64,000 nt of DNA from Heterotrichella gracilis (lineage: Eukaryota; Sar; Xanthophyceae; Tribonematales; Xanthonemataceae). The stretch spans positions 682,001 to 746,000 of the forward strand of contig JAULBX010011099.1 in the NCBI GenBank assembly GCA_032358255.1, in the 5' to 3' direction. The translations under genes were made by a program, and so were the position numbers. The notes under the pieces were generated by a model, which was not told where the DNA came from, did no database searches, and was given only the letters and a program-made list of their open reading frames with translations. Every line of letters starts with the position of its first letter. The first letter of the stretch is position 1. Positions 40,364-48,576 of the stretch are shown here, piece after piece.

Positions 40364-42913
40364 TTAAAATGGATAACCTATTCCAAAATTGAGCACTGAA
40401 TATTCCCAGCCTTGTTTGTCAAACGTCCAACGATTCCCCGGATCAAATTTAGGATCTTTCATTGGCATAGCGAGGTCTAATCGTAAAATAAAAAAGGTGA
40501 GATCCCATCGTAATCCAACTCCTCCGCCTATGGCAATCTGATCGGCAAAGGTAGTTACATCGAATTCTCCTTTGGGTTTAATAGGGTCAGGGGTTAAGCG
40601 CCAAATATTTCCTACATCCACAAATAAGGCACCATAAAAATTACGGATCATGTGAAAGCGGTACTCGATATTCCCTTCCAGAATGATATCACCTATTTTA
40701 TCATAGCGTGTTTGATTATCAACCGGATTGTAACCTCCCGGACCAAGTGTTCGTGCGCGCCAAGCTCTTACACTGTTTGGACCTCCACTGAAAAAACTTT
40801 GCTCATAAGGTAACACACTCAAATTAGCCAGTGGTTTTCCAATACCTGCCATCACGCGATACACCATCCGGCTTTTTTTCCGAATAGGCACATAAGTTCT
40901 AAAATCAATGTCTGCTTTTACAAATTGGGAAAAAGGAATGCCTGCTATTTGATAACTTCCGTTGGTGTCTTTTGGCTGACCGCTCACTGTATAAAGCATT
41001 CTTAAAATATTTCCGGAAGCCATCAAATTAAGCTTTACAAAATATGCCGCTTTTTTTCCGGTTATCGCATGTTCTTTAGAAGTGTAGGAAATAGAATACT
41101 TAATGCCGGGTGTAAAGTGATCCTGAAAGGAATTCAACATAAAGGCATCATTTAAGGCGATGAGGTCTTTTTCAAATGCCGGATCTAAAATAGCTTTTAC
41201 ATAATAGAGTTGAACCGGAATAAAGTCATGACTCAACTGTCGGTTAAAGGTTTTAAAGGTATAACCAAAATCAAAACCTAAAATGGTGCGCTTAAATTCT
41301 GATCGTATTTGATAATTGAGTGAGGTGCTTACATAGGTTCGCGGCTGAAAAACCCGATGATGCGGTAAAAGCGTAAATGGAAACACCGCTTTAGGAACTG
41401 AGAATCGCAGTTCGGGACCAAATTGCAAGGTGTTAAATGTTCGTTGAATACGTTCCGGTGATCCGGCCGTTTCTTCTCCGGGAGTGGTTGTGGATGTAAT
41501 GGAATTAATGGGTTGCTGAGCCGCAATTGAACCTTGTAGTTTAATTTCAATAAGCTCCCCTCCTTTAAATGTATTTCGGTTTAACCAAACTAAACTCCCA
41601 TCAATTCCTAAATTCCCGGAGGTATTTGTTCCTTCTGTTTCTGCGGTAGCTGATTGTTTTAATAAGGGGTTACAAACAATATAACAGTTCAATTGATCTT
41701 GCTTCTCATCATCTTTATAAAAACGTATGGTGACGTTTCTAAACAAACCTATGCTGAGAAGTTGTTTGTATGTGTATTGAGCAGAATCTTTGTTATAATA
41801 GGAGCCTGGGGTGATACTGGTATTTGTGATTAAAAGTTTTTGTTTAAACGCAAGTGGTTTGTTTATCAGAAAAAGCAAACCGGTTTTTTTGGAATAAAGT
41901 GTGTCTTTGAAACTCAGATTTCTCGCATCCCCAATGGAGGCCTCGGTAATAAAAAAAACATTTTTGATTTTATACTTTACATGGTTTGATTCTTTGAGTG
42001 AATCGGGCAGCGTTGTGTTGAGATCGGTATACTTTTTTACTCTCAGCTTTAATGCCACGGTGTGATTAACACTCGATGTATCGGCCGTAAAATTAATGTA
42101 AGCGTTTTCAAAATAATAATAACCATTGTTTAACGCAAGGTTGGTTATCCGTTGTCTTTCTTCTTGTAATTTTTCTTCGTCGTATAACATGCCTCTTTTA
42201 AGCAAGGTGTGAATGGTGTCGTTCAACACCAATTCACCGATCTTTTTTTCCTGCATGTCATATCCTATTTCAGTGATGGTGTATACCGGACCCGGGTCCA
42301 GATAATATTTTACACGGGCTCGTTTTGCGTTTCGTTTAAACTCTATCGAATCAGTTACTTTATTATTAAAATAACCTTTTAAAAATAAATATTTTGAAAG
42401 TTGGAGTTTGGTCTGGTAGGTAAGCAGCGAATCAAGCACCACCGCTGGTTCACCAATATCTCTCACACTTTCTACAATTAAAGGACTTTCTTTATCCTTT
42501 AGTTTAGGATCTTTTAAATTTTTTCCTTTTTTCTTACGCTTTTCATTTTTGGCATCACATTTTGCCACTCTTTCAGCATTGATTCGGTCGTATTTTATAT
42601 TTCGTTTTAAACGTTTTCGCGCAATTTTTTCGTCACTGAACTGGTTGTACCACCAAACATAAAAATGAAAGGTTCTTAAAAATTTTCGATTAGGCTTCTG
42701 TCTGAAAAAAGTGGCAAATTGATCCGCAGTCATTCGTGTTGCCTTGGCATTCACCACTTCAACGTGTTCAACCAGATAGTCGCCGGGCAATAATTTTTTT
42801 GTTGGACTGCAAGAGCTGACTAAAATAAAAAACAAGAGGATATAAACGAGTTGGAAGATCGGTCTTAACAGAGGGGTTTTGTTTATTTTGTTTGGCAGGT
42901 TCAGAACAATCAA
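40364..42913 (-). CDS. Outer-membrane TamA/BamA-family lipoprotein
   Basis: An 849-residue Omp85-superfamily protein. N-terminal hydrophobic segment and lipobox 'LFFILVSSCSPTKKLLPGDY' (C35) indicate a lipidated N-terminus, usual for Bacteroidota TamL-type proteins. A soluble region with POTRA-like folds follows (about 200-440: 'VYTITEIGYDMQEKKIGELV', 'YNKDSAQYTYKQLLSIGLFR'). A C-terminal 16-strand barrel ends in 'WEYSVLNFGIGYPF', with the signature 'FSGGPNSVRAWRARTLGPGG'. It may translocate or insert outer-membrane proteins; TamL is the closest named analogue. Confidence 0.9.
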   Translation of the reverse strand: MIVLNLPNKINKTPLLRPIFQLVYILLFFILVSSCSPTKKLLPGDYLVEHVEVVNAKATRMTADQFATFFRQKPNRKFLRTFHFYVWWYNQFSDEKIARKRLKRNIKYDRINAERVAKCDAKNEKRKKKGKNLKDPKLKDKESPLIVESVRDIGEPAVVLDSLLTYQTKLQLSKYLFLKGYFNNKVTDSIEFKRNAKRARVKYYLDPGPVYTITEIGYDMQEKKIGELVLNDTIHTLLKRGMLYDEEKLQEERQRITNLALNNGYYYFENAYINFTADTSSVNHTVALKLRVKKYTDLNTTLPDSLKESNHVKYKIKNVFFITEASIGDARNLSFKDTLYSKKTGLLFLINKPLAFKQKLLITNTSITPGSYYNKDSAQYTYKQLLSIGLFRNVTIRFYKDDEKQDQLNCYIVCNPLLKQSATAETEGTNTSGNLGIDGSLVWLNRNTFKGGELIEIKLQGSIAAQQPINSITSTTTPGEETAGSPERIQRTFNTLQFGPELRFSVPKAVFPFTLLPHHRVFQPRTYVSTSLNYQIRSEFKRTILGFDFGYTFKTFNRQLSHDFIPVQLYYVKAILDPAFEKDLIALNDAFMLNSFQDHFTPGIKYSISYTSKEHAITGKKAAYFVKLNLMASGNILRMLYTVSGQPKDTNGSYQIAGIPFSQFVKADIDFRTYVPIRKKSRMVYRVMAGIGKPLANLSVLPYEQSFFSGGPNSVRAWRARTLGPGGYNPVDNQTRYDKIGDIILEGNIEYRFHMIRNFYGALFVDVGNIWRLTPDPIKPKGEFDVTTFADQIAIGGGVGLRWDLTFFILRLDLAMPMKDPKFDPGNRWTFDKQGWEYSVLNFGIGYPF

Positions 42914-42940
42914 TTAAAATATGCTAATTTAGTCTAAAAT

Positions 42941-43708
42941 ATGCTGAGTAAAAATCAAATAAAGGAAATACAATCTTTGCAATTAAAAAAGATTCGGGAG
43001 GTTAAAAAATTATTCATTGCCGAAGGCATTAAAACGGTTTCAGAGATCATCCACGATTCCCCCATCATCTTAAAAGAAGTATTTGCCACACATGATTTTA
43101 TTGAGAATAATAAAACAGATCTAAGAAGATTATCAATTCCTTTCACAGAAGTTTCGGAAGACGAATTAAAAAAAATAAGTCTGCAATCTACGCCAAACAG
43201 TGTTTTAGCAATATGCCATTATTTTAAGGAACCCGAACTCTTGTTTGATTTCGAAAAAAAATTCTCTTTGTATCTGGATGATGTGCGCGATCCGGGAAAT
43301 CTGGGTACTATCATTCGTTTAGCGGATTGGTTTGGTGTTTCCACTTTATTTATTTCTCCCGGAACCTGTGATGTTTATAATCCAAAAGTGATACAGTCTA
43401 CCATGGGGGCTTTTTTAAGAGTCAAAATAGTCACATGCCAATTGGGAGAATTAAAAGAAAAGTACCGCATTTCAAAAATATATGGCGCGGTATTAAGCGG
43501 TAAAAATATGTACAAGGAAGAATTGCGCAGCGGTTTAATTGTTATTGGCAATGAAGCAAACGGCATTTCTGAGGAAAATTTAAAACACATCACGCACTCT
43601 TTAACCATCCCGTCGAACCAGCAAAATGGCACAGAGTCCTTAAATGCGGCCATGGCTGCCTCTATTATTACTTCCGAATTTTTCAGGCAAACCACGCAAT
43701 TGAAATAA
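42941..43708 (+). CDS. SpoU/TrmH-family RNA methyltransferase
   Basis: A 255-residue 2'-O-ribose methyltransferase of rRNA or tRNA with S-adenosylmethionine bound in a trefoil knot. An N-terminal L30e-like substrate domain (1-90) precedes the SPOUT motifs 'LDDVRDPGNLGTIIRLADWF' (motif 1, R and N catalytic), 'LIVIGNEANGIS' (motif 2) and 'IPSNQQNGTESLNAAMAASI' (motif 3). The exact nucleotide target is not predictable. TAATTTAG about 12 bases before the ATG may serve as the -7 box. Confidence 0.93.
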   Translation: MLSKNQIKEIQSLQLKKIREVKKLFIAEGIKTVSEIIHDSPIILKEVFATHDFIENNKTDLRRLSIPFTEVSEDELKKISLQSTPNSVLAICHYFKEPELLFDFEKKFSLYLDDVRDPGNLGTIIRLADWFGVSTLFISPGTCDVYNPKVIQSTMGAFLRVKIVTCQLGELKEKYRISKIYGAVLSGKNMYKEELRSGLIVIGNEANGISEENLKHITHSLTIPSNQQNGTESLNAAMAASIITSEFFRQTTQLK

Positions 43709-43741
43709 AAGCAGGAAATAGAGAGTTTTTAAGATTGACGC

Positions 43742-44119
43742 CTACTTATTCGACACGGTTCCTTTATACCTCAGTTTAGCCGGACTATTAATCGCATTGC
43801 TGTGTAAAAGCACAACACGATCTTGTCTACCATAAACTGTTTTGGTGTTAAAGAGAACAAGCACGGTGGTTTTTTGTCCGGGCAACACGGGTTGTTTGCT
43901 AAACTCTACCGTAGTGCAACTGCAGGAAACTTCGGCTTCCTGAAGCAGCAAAGGTTCATTGCCGGTATTAATAATTTCATAAACACATTTTACCACCTCA
44001 CCTCGATGAACAAAACCAAAAGTTTGTTTTGCATCTGTAATTTTTAAACTTGTTTGCGAAAAACTTAACTGAGAATGGCAAAGGAAAAGAAACAAATAAA
44101 GACCTCTAAAATAAAAAAT
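43742..44119 (-). CDS. DUF1573 protein, copy 3 (start uncertain)
   Basis: Exported protein of roughly 117-125 residues with a DUF1573 immunoglobulin-like domain and the motif 'EVSCSCTTVEFSKQPVLPGQ'. The frame is open far upstream, but that part contains the terminator of the preceding gene (44115-44143), so translation must start after it. Candidates are an ATT at 44119, giving a good signal peptide ('FYFRGLYLFLFLCHSQLSFS'), or a TTG at 44095 preceded by AGAGG. No ATG fits. It may use a rare start codon, or be a decaying paralogue of the two upstream genes. Confidence 0.65.
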   Translation of the reverse strand: MFYFRGLYLFLFLCHSQLSFSQTSLKITDAKQTFGFVHRGEVVKCVYEIINTGNEPLLLQEAEVSCSCTTVEFSKQPVLPGQKTTVLVLFNTKTVYGRQDRVVLLHSNAINSPAKLRYKGTVSNK

Positions 44120-44143
44120 CCCCAAAGCACTGCTTTGAGGATT
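44115..44143 (-). terminator. Rho-independent terminator after DUF1573 copy 2
   Basis: On the minus strand AAATCCTCAAAGCA pairs with TGCTTTGGGGATTT (one mismatch), followed by TTTTATTTTAG. It begins 20 bases after the stop of the gene at 44163-44606 and separates it from the third DUF1573 gene. Confidence 0.75.
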
Positions 44144-44162
44144 TAAATATGTGTTACGGATA

Positions 44163-44606
44163 TTATCCACCTGTTGTTGCGGCAGGTTTTGCTTTAATTT
44201 CACCTTTAATTCGCACTTTTTTATTGGCAAATTTAGCATTAGAAGTGATGGTTACGTTTTTTTCAAAACGACCTTCACGTTTGGTGTCATATTTTACTTT
44301 GATCACCCCACTTTTGCCTGGTAAAATAGGTTCAGTAGGCCAACCCGGCTTTCCATCAATGGTAGTAGCTGTACAGCCACACTCTCCGGAAACACTGGTA
44401 ATAGTTAGAGGTGTTTTGCCAACATTAGTAAATTTAAATTCACGTAACCCGTTAGCATCGTATTCAATGGTACCGTAATCAAGCAATTCAGTTTCAAATT
44501 TCATGTCAGGAGCATTTGGATCCATGTTTGGGATCACTGACTCTTGTGCTTTTAGTCCGGAAACCAGACCAGCCACAACAAATAAGAATGAGAGAAATTT
44601 TTTCAT
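44163..44606 (-). CDS. DUF1573 protein, copy 2
   Basis: A 147-residue exported protein with signal peptide 'MKKFLSFLFVVAGLVSGLKA' and one DUF1573 domain: 'LLDYGTIEYDANGLREFKFT', the motif 'SGECGCTATTIDGKPGWP', and 'YDTKREGRFEKNVTITSNA'. DUF1573 proteins of Bacteroidota are periplasmic or outer-membrane-facing, with an Ig-like ASPM/SPD-2/Hydin relation; their role is unknown. It follows copy 1 by 19 bases, and a terminator follows it. Confidence 0.88.
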   Translation of the reverse strand: MKKFLSFLFVVAGLVSGLKAQESVIPNMDPNAPDMKFETELLDYGTIEYDANGLREFKFTNVGKTPLTITSVSGECGCTATTIDGKPGWPTEPILPGKSGVIKVKYDTKREGRFEKNVTITSNAKFANKKVRIKGEIKAKPAATTGG

Positions 44607-44625
44607 AAGATAGAATAGTTATAGA

Positions 44626-45126
44626 TTAGCTTTTTTTCTCAACTGGTGCGCCTGCAGGAGTTGGATTTGCAGGAAAATCAGATTCAACCGGTTTCACTTC
44701 TACATTTCCTTTAATGGTTAAAACCACATTACCGCTTTTGGCGTTAGAGTTAACTGTTACTGTTTTGTAAATGGCACCCGGACGATTTGTATCGTATTTT
44801 ACTTTAATAACACTTGATTTACCCGGTAAAATTGGTTCTTTTGGACACTGAGGTACAGTACAACCGCAACTTCCCTGGCAATTAGTAATTACTAATGGCT
44901 CTTTTCCGTTATTGGTAAATTTAAACTCACACTCACCGTTTCCACCTTGTTTGATGTTACCGTAATCGTGTTCCAGTTTTTCCATTTTAATGTCTGCTAA
45001 GCTGGTAGCAACTGTTGCCGGAGCAGCAGCATGATCATGACCGTCTCCTGCAGAATGTCCTTCTTGTGCAAATGTTAAAGCAGATAAACCTGCAACGAGT
45101 CCTAAAGTAAAAATTAGCTTTTTCAT
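44626..45126 (-). CDS. DUF1573 protein, copy 1
   Basis: A 166-residue exported protein: signal peptide 'MKKLIFTLGLVAGLSALTFA', a short histidine-rich segment ('EGHSAGDGHDHAAA') at the mature N-terminus, and one DUF1573 domain with 'CQGSCGCTVPQCPKEPILPG' and 'YDTNRPGAIYKTVTVNSNA'. The extra cysteine pair and the H-rich tail could bind metal, which is an inference. It is first of a two-gene unit with copy 2 and is divergent from valS. Confidence 0.88.
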   Translation of the reverse strand: MKKLIFTLGLVAGLSALTFAQEGHSAGDGHDHAAAPATVATSLADIKMEKLEHDYGNIKQGGNGECEFKFTNNGKEPLVITNCQGSCGCTVPQCPKEPILPGKSSVIKVKYDTNRPGAIYKTVTVNSNAKSGNVVLTIKGNVEVKPVESDFPANPTPAGAPVEKKS

Positions 45127-45241
45127 GTGTTTTATTTATTTGTTGAGATTAATACTAAAATCGTGCCATAAAGATATTACAATCACCCGATTCTTTCCGT
45201 AATTTTACGAAATTTAACAATATATTTTTTATTAGTTTAAC

Positions 45242-47896
45242 ATGGAGATAGCCAAAACATACAAGCCCGGCGAAGCAGAAAGCAAATGGTATCCGTATTG
45301 GATGCAACACGAATTTTTTAAATCAACACCAGATCATCGCACACCTTATACTATTGTCATCCCGCCTCCTAACGTAACAGGAGTATTGCACATGGGACAC
45401 ATGTTAAACAATACCATTCAGGATGTATTGATTCGTCGCGCCCGCATGTTAGGATTTAATGCCTGTTGGGTGCCCGGAACCGACCACGCCAGCATTGCTA
45501 CCGAAGCAAAAGTGGTAAAATTATTGGCCGATAAAGGAATCAAAAAAACAGATATTTCCCGTGAAGAATTTTTAAAACATGCCTGGGATTGGAAGGAAAA
45601 ATATGGCGGAATTATTTTAGAACAATTAAAAAAGCTGGGAGCCAGCTGTGATTGGGACCGCACCCGTTTCACCATGCAGGAAGATATGAGTGAAGCGGTA
45701 TTGGATGTGTTTGTGGATCTGTATAATAAAAATAAAATTTACCGTGGTGTTCGCATGGTGAATTGGGATCCACAGGGATTAACCGCTGTGAGTGATGAAG
45801 AGGTTATTTACAAAGAAACCAATAGTAAGTTGGTATATGTGAAGTATCAAATCGAAAATTCAGAAGAATTTATTACAGTTGCTACTACCCGTCCTGAAAC
45901 CATCATGGGCGATACCGCTGTATGTGTGAATCCGCATGATGAGCGTTACACCCATTTAAAAGGAAAGAATATTATTGTACCGGTAGTGAACCGGGTGGTA
46001 CCTATTATTTTTGACGAATACGTAGATGCCAATTTTGGAACAGGGGCTTTAAAAGTAACACCGGCGCATGATATCAATGACTTTAATCTTGGACAAAAAT
46101 ATAAATTACCAACGATTGACGCTTTGACGCAAGATGGAAAAATTAGTGAAGCGGCAGGAGCTTATGTGGGAATGGATCGATTTGCTTGTCGCAAACAGAT
46201 CATCAAAGATCTGCAAGAACAAGGATTGGTTGAAAAAATAGAGGACATTAAAAACAAAGTTGGCTTCAGCGAAAGAACCGATGCGGTGATAGAACCAAAA
46301 CTTTCTATGCAATGGTTTCTTAAAATGGATGAGGTGAGTAAACCTGCTTTAGATGCTGTTTTAGATGGAGATGTGAAGTTAATTCCCGAGAAATTCATTA
46401 ACACCTACAAACACTGGATGGAAAATGTACACGATTGGTGTATTAGCCGTCAGTTATGGTGGGGACAACGTATTCCAGCATTTTATGATCCGAATGGAAA
46501 TACCGTTGTATGTAAAACTAAGGATGAAGCATTCGAGAAATTAAAAATTAATCCCGATAGCTATCGGGATGAAAAATTAAAAATTGAAGAAGTGAAACAG
46601 GATGAAGATGTACTCGACACCTGGTTCTCTTCCTGGTTATGGCCTTTAACCGTGTTTGATCCAAAAATAATTCAGAATGGTTGGGATAAAGCCAATGCCG
46701 ATCTAAAATATTATTATCCAACCAATGATCTGGTAACCGCTCCCGAAATTTTATTCTTTTGGGTAGCCCGCATGATCATTGCCGGTAAGGAATACACCGG
46801 TCAGAAACCATTCAACAATGTGTATCTCACCGGTATAGTGCGCGACAAACAAGGACGTAAAATGAGTAAGTCTTTGGGCAACAGTCCCGACCCTTTAGAC
46901 CTGATTGAAAAATACGGTGCCGATGGAGTAAGGGTAGGCATGTTGTTATGTTCACCTGCCGGAAACGATTTGATGTTTGATGAAAGTTACTGTGAACAGG
47001 GAAGAAATTTTGCCAATAAGGTTTGGAATGCATTTCGTTTGATCAAAGGATTTGAAGTGTCTTCGATCACAGAACAGACAATTGCACAAAAGACCGCTAT
47101 AACCTGGTTTGAGAATAAATTATCAGAACAATTGGAGCAGATCAACGATCATTATTCAAAGTACCGTATGAGTGATGCTTTAATGAGTACATACAAATTA
47201 GTTTGGGATGATTTTTGTGCCTGGTATCTCGAAGCGATCAAACCGGAATTTGTGGATGGCAAAGCCTTGCCGATTGATAAAGCAACTTATGATGCGACCA
47301 TTGATTTTTTAGAACGATTGTTAAAGATCATGCATCCCTGGATGCCTTTTGTAACAGAAGAGATCTGGCATTTGATAAAAGAACGTTCAGAAAAAGACTG
47401 TATCATTGTGGCTGAATGGCCTAAACAGTTGGCAGTTGACAGTAATCAGCTGGCTGAGTTTGAGGTTTGCAAGGAAATTATCACCATGGTGAGAAATGTA
47501 CGTGCGCAAAAACAACTCTCTCCAAAAGAGAAGTTGGAAGTGATTGAGAAATCAAACGCAGACAGATCTTATTTTGATTCAGTAGTCATTAAACTGGCTA
47601 ATCTTTCCAATTTTTCTTATTCAAAAGAAAAGATAGAAGGCGCATATAGTTTCAGTATTATGACCACTGAATTTTTTATTCCTTTGGCAAATAATTTGAA
47701 TAAGGAGGAAGAAAAGATCCGTCTTACCAAAGAACTCGAATACAATCAGGGTTTTTTACGTTCGGTGCAAATAAAATTGTCAAATGAAAAGTTTGTAGCC
47801 AATGCAAAACCCGAGATCATTGGTGCAGAGCGCAAAAAGGAGAGTGATGCCTTATCGAAAATTAAAGCTATTGAAGAGCAATTGGCGGCGCTTTAA
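45242..47896 (+). CDS. valS: Valyl-tRNA synthetase
   Basis: A class Ia aminoacyl-tRNA synthetase of 884 residues that charges tRNA-Val and edits misactivated threonine. It has the HIGH-type 'PPPNVTGVLHMGHMLN', the editing domain ('TTRPETIMGDTAVCVNPHDE'), the WWGQRIP segment, the KMSKS-type 'GRKMSKSLGNSPDPLDLI', the anticodon-binding helix domain (about 620-760) and the C-terminal coiled-coil arm. Near residue 437-449 a 20-bp palindrome flanked by direct repeats is embedded in frame and duplicates 'EKLKI'. This adds about 12 residues to a surface region between core motifs. Otherwise the length is normal. Confidence 0.97.
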   Translation: MEIAKTYKPGEAESKWYPYWMQHEFFKSTPDHRTPYTIVIPPPNVTGVLHMGHMLNNTIQDVLIRRARMLGFNACWVPGTDHASIATEAKVVKLLADKGIKKTDISREEFLKHAWDWKEKYGGIILEQLKKLGASCDWDRTRFTMQEDMSEAVLDVFVDLYNKNKIYRGVRMVNWDPQGLTAVSDEEVIYKETNSKLVYVKYQIENSEEFITVATTRPETIMGDTAVCVNPHDERYTHLKGKNIIVPVVNRVVPIIFDEYVDANFGTGALKVTPAHDINDFNLGQKYKLPTIDALTQDGKISEAAGAYVGMDRFACRKQIIKDLQEQGLVEKIEDIKNKVGFSERTDAVIEPKLSMQWFLKMDEVSKPALDAVLDGDVKLIPEKFINTYKHWMENVHDWCISRQLWWGQRIPAFYDPNGNTVVCKTKDEAFEKLKINPDSYRDEKLKIEEVKQDEDVLDTWFSSWLWPLTVFDPKIIQNGWDKANADLKYYYPTNDLVTAPEILFFWVARMIIAGKEYTGQKPFNNVYLTGIVRDKQGRKMSKSLGNSPDPLDLIEKYGADGVRVGMLLCSPAGNDLMFDESYCEQGRNFANKVWNAFRLIKGFEVSSITEQTIAQKTAITWFENKLSEQLEQINDHYSKYRMSDALMSTYKLVWDDFCAWYLEAIKPEFVDGKALPIDKATYDATIDFLERLLKIMHPWMPFVTEEIWHLIKERSEKDCIIVAEWPKQLAVDSNQLAEFEVCKEIITMVRNVRAQKQLSPKEKLEVIEKSNADRSYFDSVVIKLANLSNFSYSKEKIEGAYSFSIMTTEFFIPLANNLNKEEEKIRLTKELEYNQGFLRSVQIKLSNEKFVANAKPEIIGAERKKESDALSKIKAIEEQLAAL
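46551..46570. repeat. Palindrome inserted in valS, flanked by direct repeats
   Basis: ATCCCGATAGCTATCGGGAT is a perfect 20-bp palindrome inside valS. It is bracketed by GAGAAATTAAAAATT (46535-46549) and GAAAAATTAAAAATT (46571-46585), 15-bp direct repeats with one synonymous difference. The repeat period is 36 bp, so the frame is kept. The core is shared with 38803-38820. Confidence 0.85.
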
Positions 47897-48330
47897 TAGA
47901 CTTTTAATCCCATATAGATTATTTTTTAAACATGTTTGGTTTTATTTTCGCTAAGGTGAAAACGAGAAGCACTTTGGAAAAGAACAGTATAATATGCTTT
48001 GATTAATTTCCAAAGTTATAGCATTCAACCAAATCCTTTTTCGTAATCAATTGAGAAGCACTTTGGAAAAGTTGGGCATTATTTGCGATGAATACTTTTC
48101 CAAAGTTTGAATGAATTTAGAAGGATTAGCTCTTATAAAGCAGAACTCGCCGAGTATAATTGTCTAAGCTCGTTCGCTTTATAATCGCTGATCCTTGGAG
48201 GGGGCTTAACAACAAACGCCGCCCACAAGCTGGCTCAAAAGCCCACTGGGCTTTTGCCCTGCTACCGCGAAAAATGGTTTTTTGAATTTACGCCTGCGCC
48301 TCAAGCAGAGCTTGGGCTTGTCGTAAAATC
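47897..48330. repeat. Repeat-bearing intergenic region, CTTTGGAAAAGT copy 2
   Basis: GAGAAGCACTTTGGAAAAG occurs at 47965 and again at 48053, each facing an inverted TTTCCAAAGTT (48008 and 48097 region), as in the element at 35151-35261. A GC-richer part follows with the hairpin AAAAGCCCACTGGGCTTTT (about 48237-48255). No gene is seen between valS and the tRNA. Confidence 0.65.
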
Positions 48331-48361
48331 AAAAAACCCCCTCAGCTTCGCTGAGAGGGTT
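48331..48361 (-). terminator. Rho-independent terminator of the tRNA-Gln gene
   Basis: On the minus strand CCCTCTCAGC-GAA-GCTGAGGGGG is followed by TTTTTTGATTTT. It lies seven bases after the 3' end of the tRNA gene. Confidence 0.85.
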
Positions 48362-48367
48362 TTGTTG

Positions 48368-48438
48368 TTGCCCGAGCTGGATTCGAACCAACATAGTCGG
48401 TACCAAAAACCGAAGTCCTGCCATTAGACGATCGGGCA
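48368..48438 (-). tRNA. tRNA-Gln (anticodon TTG)
   Basis: A 71-nt cloverleaf on the minus strand. The acceptor stem is TGCCCGA paired with TCGGGCA, the anticodon stem TCGGT/ACCGA encloses the loop TTTTGGT with anticodon TTG, and the T-arm contains GGTTCGAATCC. The CCA end is not encoded. It is followed by a strong terminator and stands alone. Confidence 0.95.
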
Positions 48439-48576
48439 TTTTAATTTTGAGACTGCAAAAATACTAATTTTTCCATTTAATCAAATAATTTTTAATAAAA
48501 ATCGTTCATAATCTGCCTAAACCTTCCAATACTAAGCAAGTAAAATACTATCTTCGCAACTCTTACGTAATAATTT

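Noticed and set aside
48231-48260. AAAAGCCCACTGGGCTTTT hairpin as a terminator of valS
   Set aside because: It lies more than 300 bases past the valS stop amid repeat debris and lacks a clear T tract on the plus strand; I describe it only as a hairpin.
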